Assembly: GCF_001570605.1 (NCBI RefSeq)
Contig: NZ_BBXG01000001.1
Location: 248,001-312,000, forward strand
Direction: 5' to 3'
Origin: Herbidospora cretacea
Lineage (GTDB): Bacteria > Actinomycetota > Actinomycetes > Streptosporangiales > Streptosporangiaceae
Length of the DNA stretch: 64,000 nucleotides
Shown: piece by piece, positions 62,501 through 64,000 of the stretch
How the letters are laid out: the number at the start of each line of letters is the position of its first letter
Numbering within the stretch: position 1 is the first letter of the stretch
Translations under genes and position numbers: made by a program
Notes under the pieces: model-generated
Seen by the model: the letters and a program-made list of their open reading frames with translations, nothing else
Databases searched by the model: none
What the model was told of the DNA's origin: nothing

Positions 62501-64000
62501 ATGGGCTGCCGCTTCCCCGGCGGCGTGACCTCCCCCGACGACCTCTGGCGGCTGCTCGCCGACGGACGCGACGGCATCGCCCCCTTCCCGGACGACCGGG
62601 GCTGGGAGCTGGAGAGCATCGCCAGCGAGTCGCTCGAAGGCGGCTTCCTCGACGACGCCTCCGGGTTCGACCCGGCGTTCTTCGGCATCTCCCCGCGCGA
62701 GGCCCTGGCGATGGACCCGCAGCAGCGGGTCCTGCTGGAGGTCGCCTGGGAGGCGGTCGAACGGGCGGGCATCGACCCGGCCTCGCTCAAGGGCGCGCCG
62801 GTCGGCGTCTTCGCGGGCACCAACGGGCAGGACTACCTGCCGCTGCTGCTGAACGCCACCGAGGACCTCGGCGGCTACCTCGGCACCGGCACCACCGCGA
62901 GCGTCCTGTCCGGGCGCATCGCCTACACGCTGGGGCTGGAGGGCCCGGCGGTGACGATCGACACGGCCTGCTCGTCGTCGCTGGTGGCCCTGCACATGGC
63001 CGTCCAGGCGCTGCGGAGCGGCGAGTGCACGCTGGCGCTCGCGGGCGGCGCGACGATCATGTCGACGCCGAACCTGTTCGTCGAGTTCACCCGCCAGCGC
63101 GGGGTCGCCGCAGACGGGCGCTGCAAGGCGTTCGCCGCCGCCGCCGACGGCGCCGGGTTCGCCGAGGGCGCCGGGATGATCGTGGTCGAGCGCCTCTCCG
63201 ACGCGCTGGCCGCCGGGCACCCGGTCCTCGCGGTGGTCCGCGGCTCGGCCGTCAACCAGGACGGCGCGTCCAACGGCCTCACCGCGCCCAACGGCCCCGC
63301 CCAGCAGCGGGTCATCCGGCAGGCGCTCGCCAACGCCGGGCTGACCGTCCGCGACGTCGACGTCGTGGAGGCCCACGGCACCGGCACCTCGCTGGGCGAC
63401 CCGATCGAGGCCCAGGCGCTCATCGCCACCTACGGCCAGGACCGGGAGGAGCCCGTCCGGCTCGGCTCGGTGAAGTCGAACATCGGCCACACCCAGGCCG
63501 CCGCCGGCGTCGCCGGACTCATCAAGATGGTGCTCGCCCTGCGGAACGGCGAGATGCCCAAGACCCTGCACGTCGACGAGCCCTCACCTCACGTCGACTG
63601 GACGGCCGGGGCCGTCGAACTCCTCACCGAGCCCCGCGCGTGGCCGTCGACGGGCCGCCCGCGCCGGGCCGCCGTGTCGTCGTTCGGCCTCAGCGGCACC
63701 AACGCCCACACCATCCTGGAGCAGGCCCCGCCCGTCACCACCGAAACGCCCGGCGAGCCTCCCGCGACGGTCTGGCCGCTGTCCGCCCGCACCCCCGAAG
63801 CCCTGAAGGCGCTGGCCGCCGGGCTGCGCGGGCGCGCCGACCGGGCGGAGGTGGCATCCGCGCTCACCGCCCGCACCGTGTTCGAGCACCGCGCCGTCGT
63901 GCTCGCCGACGAGCACGTGGACGCCCGCCTGTCCCTCGGCGACCAGGCCGGGGTCGTCACCGGCGAGGCCGCCCCCACCGGCCCGCTGGTGTTCCTCTTC
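53528..64000 (+). CDS. Type I modular polyketide synthase, modules 12, 13 and start of 14 (gene E, 3' end missing)
   Basis: At least 3491 residues, open to the last base of the window. GTG 53528 gives ANEQKLREYLRWV, near-identical to the gene B N-terminus; the GTG at 53521 is out of frame. Order by residue: docking 1-33; KS12 from 34 (Cys206); a glycine-rich repeat linker (470-554); AT12 (Ser709, HAFH, malonyl); KR12 (Tyr1347); ACP12 (Ser1491, GFTSL); KS13 from 1548 (Cys1721); AT13 (Ser2157, YASH, methylmalonyl); KR13 (Tyr2774, B2-type NYAP); ACP13 (Ser2928, GFESL); KS14 from 2984 (Cys3148); the first residues of AT14 at the edge. One TTA leucine codon occurs at 60323 in AT13, a rare codon that in streptomycetes makes translation depend on the bldA tRNA. 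Module 13 closely copies module 1. The remainder of module 14 and any release domain are outside the window. Confidence 0.98.
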   Translation, partial: MANEQKLREYLRWVTADLEEAHQRLREVEERDREPIAIVGMGCRYPGGVRSPEDLWELVAAGRDGVSAFPSDRGWDLGGLYDADPDAEGASYVKEGGFLHDAARFDAGFFGISPREALAMDPQQRLLLEVSWEALERAGVDPSSLKGSKTGVFAGVMYHDYASRLRALPEGVEGFLGTGNSGSVVSGRVAYTFGLEGPAVTVDTACSSSLVALHMAVQALRQGDCTMALAGGVTVMSTPAAFLDFSRQRGLAADGRCKSFAASADGTGWSEGVGVLVVERLSDARKNGHPVYAVVAGSAVNQDGASSGLTAPNGPAQQRVIRAALANARLTPQDVDVVEAHGTGTVLGDPIEAQAVIATYGRDREEPLRLGSLKSNIGHSQAAAGVGGVIKMIMAMRHGLMPGTLHVDEPTPQVDWSAGAVELLTEPRPWPSNGRPRRAGVSSFGFSGTNAHAVIEEPPAADGGQGVINGLPAVDGAPKDAGVVSGQAVTKGLPAAAGGVAGTSGNAVTKGLPEADGAPGVPGAVPGQAVIEGLAAAEGGVADGAGGVPGSGEVVPWVVSSRTSSGLLSQAARLRAASFDSVHDAGWSLAGRTAFEWRGVVVADRAGLPAGLAAIEGVKARRGRTAFLFTGQGSQRAGMGAALAARFPGFGAAFADVCARFPGLDEVIASGEGLDETRHTQAALFAFEVALFRLVESFGVRPDVVGGHSIGEIAAAHVAGVLSLDDACALVTARGALMSALPRGGAMVAVQAASGDISANVDIAAINGPTSVVISGDEEAVLAEAARFEKTKRLTVSHAFHSRLMDPMLDQFRDVVRRLSFEPPKIPFVSAVELGADVTDPEYWVRHVRATVRFADAAGSLDAARVLEIGPDAVLSAMLPETLDGFATQRRDQPEVTAFFRGLGALWSHGATVDWKTAFPGGGHTTLPTYAFEHEHYWLEEPEGTGRPDTTDSAFWAAVERGELPGLLNVSADDPLSAVLPALAAWRRDSADRTLLDGWRHRIQWVAVPPAPPILTGDWLMVVPESHTSAIGDSEGHTLLAAALTRAGARVVTIEATADRAEMASRISGIGDVSGVISLTALPGGGYTEISGAERPSTGETSDVPAGLVLTLTLVQALGDAGVAAPLWCLTSGESDPEQAMVWGFGRSVALEHPDRWGGLIDVPDLEDSRIAAVLASGAEDQVVIRDSGVFARRLSRAEPATGSGGWTPQGTVLVTGGTGAVGAHVVRWLARNGAAQVVVVSRRGADAPGAEELTQEPNVRVVACDVTDRDQLRALLDETPVDAVFHAAGILDDGVVDALTPERLAAVAGAKCVAARNLHELSGDVGAFVVFSSLAGSVGSAGQANYAAANAYLDALVQARRENGRPGTAIAWGPWAGGGMAADEVGERLGRVGLTPMPPDLAVGVLARALANGDALLTVADVDWDVFARGFTAVRPSPLLSGLAEVVPEESAPEVRDVLALVRQTVGLVAGHAPGAVDPGRAFTELGFTSLMAVELRNRLTVATGLKLPPTLVYDYPTPAALAEHLEGRLTGAGDRAVEAVVIAADDEPIAIVGMGCRFPGGVDSPDDLWRLLVEGRDAITGLPADRGWDVDALYDPDPDNPGTSYTREGGFLHGVGDFDADFFGISPREALAMDPQQRLLLETSWEAFERAGIDPLSLKGGRTGVFVGTNGQDYANLLLATRQLVEGHVGTGNAASVVSGRLSYTFGLEGPAVTVDTACSASLVALHLAVQALRQGECTLALAGGVTVMSTPGTFVEFSRQRGLAADGRVKAFAAAADGTSWGEGAGMIVVERLSDAQANGHPVLAVIRGSAVNQDGASNGLTAPNGPSQQRVIRQALANARLTTADVDAVEAHGTGTTLGDPIEAQALLATYGQDREEPLRLGSVKSNIGHTQAAAGVAGVIKMVLSLRHGVLPKTLHVDEPTPHVDWSLGDVELVRETTPWPETGRPRRGAISSFGFSGTNVHTILEQAPEPAAPPAAPVAEEGPVAWVLSGKSPDAVAGQALRLLDADAPIGDVAHALVTTRALLDHRAVVVGDRAALRSGLEALAAGRAAANLVRGTSLGDRPVMVFPGQGSQWAGMAAELMDTAPVFAARMAECAAALEPHIDWDLLDVARRGELERVDVVQPVLWAVMVSLAELWRSYGVEPAAVVGHSQGEIAAACVAGALSLEDAAAVVALRSKAILALAGRGGMMSVALPAAELDLGDRLSIAAINGPSSVVVSGDVDAIEELRAGIQARTRVIPVDYASHSHHVEEIREELHTLLAEISPRVSDVPFFSTVTASWLDTTTMDGDYWYENLRRTVRLEEVVTALSGQGFGAFIEVSPHPGLLVGMEDTIRAAGGEAAVLGTLRRQEGGLDRFLLSLGQAHVTGVGVDWRTTGTAVALPTYAFQHRRFWPAAEPVTGPAEEPADAAFWQAVDAGDLDLDVSPEALAEVLPALSAWRRAQSESTETDAWRHTVVWKPLTLPARPVTGDWLVVIPEGGTDRGIPAALRGARVLELGDPDRAAYAGLLTPADGVVSLLDGLAATLTLVQALGDAGVGGPLWCVTDGAVSAGTLDDPDGALLWGLGRVVAAEHPDRWGGMIDLADGYDPAHLTAALASDEDELAIRPSGVFARRLVHGVRPARVPRDWMPEGTILVTGGTGALGAQVARWLHGKGARHLLLVSRSGLAAPGAPELAEELNATVVACDVSDRDQLAALLAGHPVAGVVHTAAILDDAVIDALTPGQLDRVLRVKVDAARNLHELTGDLAFFVLFSSFAGSYGVAGQGNYAPGNAYLDALAHHRRSRGLPALSMGWGHWAGDGMAGADVVEEQMRRRGLTPLDPAKALRLLDQALALDETFVAVADIDWSGAPPRPLLSDLPELKDRQRPETVTLADRLAGMSGADRDRALLDVVRGQVAEVLGHASADAIDAGRAFKELGFESLTAVELRNRLALVTGLRLPATLVFDHPTPKALAAYVRDELLGTEAETKTVAVAASDEPIAIIGMGCRFPGGVTSPDDLWRLLADGRDGIAPFPDDRGWELESIASESLEGGFLDDASGFDPAFFGISPREALAMDPQQRVLLEVAWEAVERAGIDPASLKGAPVGVFAGTNGQDYLPLLLNATEDLGGYLGTGTTASVLSGRIAYTLGLEGPAVTIDTACSSSLVALHMAVQALRSGECTLALAGGATIMSTPNLFVEFTRQRGVAADGRCKAFAAAADGAGFAEGAGMIVVERLSDALAAGHPVLAVVRGSAVNQDGASNGLTAPNGPAQQRVIRQALANAGLTVRDVDVVEAHGTGTSLGDPIEAQALIATYGQDREEPVRLGSVKSNIGHTQAAAGVAGLIKMVLALRNGEMPKTLHVDEPSPHVDWTAGAVELLTEPRAWPSTGRPRRAAVSSFGLSGTNAHTILEQAPPVTTETPGEPPATVWPLSARTPEALKALAAGLRGRADRAEVASALTARTVFEHRAVVLADEHVDARLSLGDQAGVVTGEAAPTGPLVFLF
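53627..58125 (+). other. Module 12: KS-AT(malonyl)-KR(B1)-ACP with repeat linker
   Basis: KS12 Cys at 54143 with GVMYHDYASRL; NIGHSQ. The KS-AT linker carries tandem peptide repeats (54935-55190). AT12 Ser at 55652, HAFH at 55919-55930. KR12 structural half from 56522 includes a ~10-residue insertion (GGGYTEISGAERP, near 56776-56814). LDD, Tyr at 57566, TGGTGAVG loop near 57170. ACP Ser at 57998 in GFTSL. Predicted beta-hydroxyl. Confidence 0.92.
54935..55190 (+). repeat. Tandem glycine/alanine-rich peptide repeat in the KS12-AT12 linker
   Basis: Four in-frame units start at 54935, 55001, 55058 and 55124, of 22, 19, 22 and about 22 residues (the last degenerate). Each opens Gly-Leu-(Pro/Ala) and the first three end Ala-Val-(Thr/Ile)-(Lys/Glu). 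Codons such as GGA, CTT, CCT and ACA, uncommon elsewhere here, recur at the same place in units 2-4 (gga-ctt). No other KS-AT linker in the window has this. Confidence 0.9.
58169..62445 (+). other. Module 13: KS-AT(methylmalonyl)-KR(B2)-ACP
   Basis: KS13 Cys (TGT) at 58688; ADGTSW where others have ADGTGW. AT13 Ser at 59996 (GHSQGE), YASH at 60272-60283. A rare-codon patch with TTA (60323) follows. KR13 NADPH loop near 61454, ILDD, Tyr at 61847 followed by Ala-Pro (B2), GWGHW. ACP Ser at 62309 in GFESL. AT-KR-ACP is nearly a copy of module 1. Predicted 2S-methyl, 3R-hydroxyl. Confidence 0.93.
61718..61836 (+). repeat. KR13 tract identical to KR1 (partner 2261-2379)
   Basis: Second copy of the 119-base identical stretch, about 59 kb downstream in another gene. 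Identity at synonymous positions argues for recent duplication or gene conversion. Confidence 0.88.
62477..64000 (+). other. Module 14 (partial): KS and linker to AT
   Basis: KS14 Cys at 62969 (TIDTACSSS, with Ile where the others have Val). It closely resembles KS2 ([26 protein letters not shown]) and lacks the DPDPD loop. The KS-AT linker ends at the window edge with the first AT residues (LVFLF), which do not reveal the AT specificity. Confidence 0.9.

Overview
The window lies entirely inside a very large type I modular polyketide synthase (PKS) locus. The DNA is extremely GC-rich, with strong G/C preference at third codon positions, GTG starts and AGGAG/AGGTGA-type ribosome binding sites. 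Together with the multi-module cis-AT PKS architecture this points to an actinomycete; I cannot place it to genus. No tRNA, rRNA, CRISPR array, insertion sequence, regulator, transporter or tailoring gene is present.

Layout: five PKS genes, all on the plus strand and separated by only 26-42 bases, so almost certainly one operon. Gene A (2-12016, 5' end outside the window) carries the end of module 1 plus modules 2-3. Gene B (12043-27030) carries modules 4-6, gene C (27059-43072) modules 7-9, gene D (43115-53497) modules 10-11, and gene E (53528 to beyond 64000) modules 12-13 plus the ketosynthase of module 14. Module numbers are local to this window. No stretch above 300 bases is non-coding.

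Domain content: M1 [..AT(methylmalonyl)-KR-ACP]; M2 KS-AT(mm)-KR-ACP; M3 KS-AT(malonyl)-KR-ACP; M4 KS-AT(mm)-KR-ACP; M5 KS-AT(mal)-DH-ER-KR-ACP; M6 and M7 KS-AT(mal)-KR-ACP; M8 and M9 KS-AT(mal)-DH-ER-KR-ACP; M10 and M11 KS-AT(mal)-DH-KR-ACP; M12 KS-AT(mal)-KR-ACP; M13 KS-AT(mm)-KR-ACP; M14 KS-.. . All visible catalytic residues are intact. Each gene end carries a class-1-like docking element, and each internal gene start carries the matching coiled coil.

How the genes work together: the chain should pass A to B to C to D to E in map order. This is supported independently of gene order. Each KS carries a sequence fingerprint that matches the reduction state made by the module before it (hydroxyl, saturated or alkene), including across all four gene junctions. 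The predicted segment is a methyl-branched polyol, then mostly saturated carbons, then an E,E-diene, then further hydroxyls: part of a large polyol macrolide or linear polyol. The loading module, the release domain and the true product are outside the window.

Points that stand out: the KS fingerprints, including a GAGF variant found only after B2-type modules; all thirteen ketoreductases being B-type; a four-unit peptide repeat in the KS12-AT12 linker; variable insertions in AT5-AT7; a single TTA leucine codon in gene E; a ten-base palindrome occurring four times; and several recent module-to-module copying tracts.
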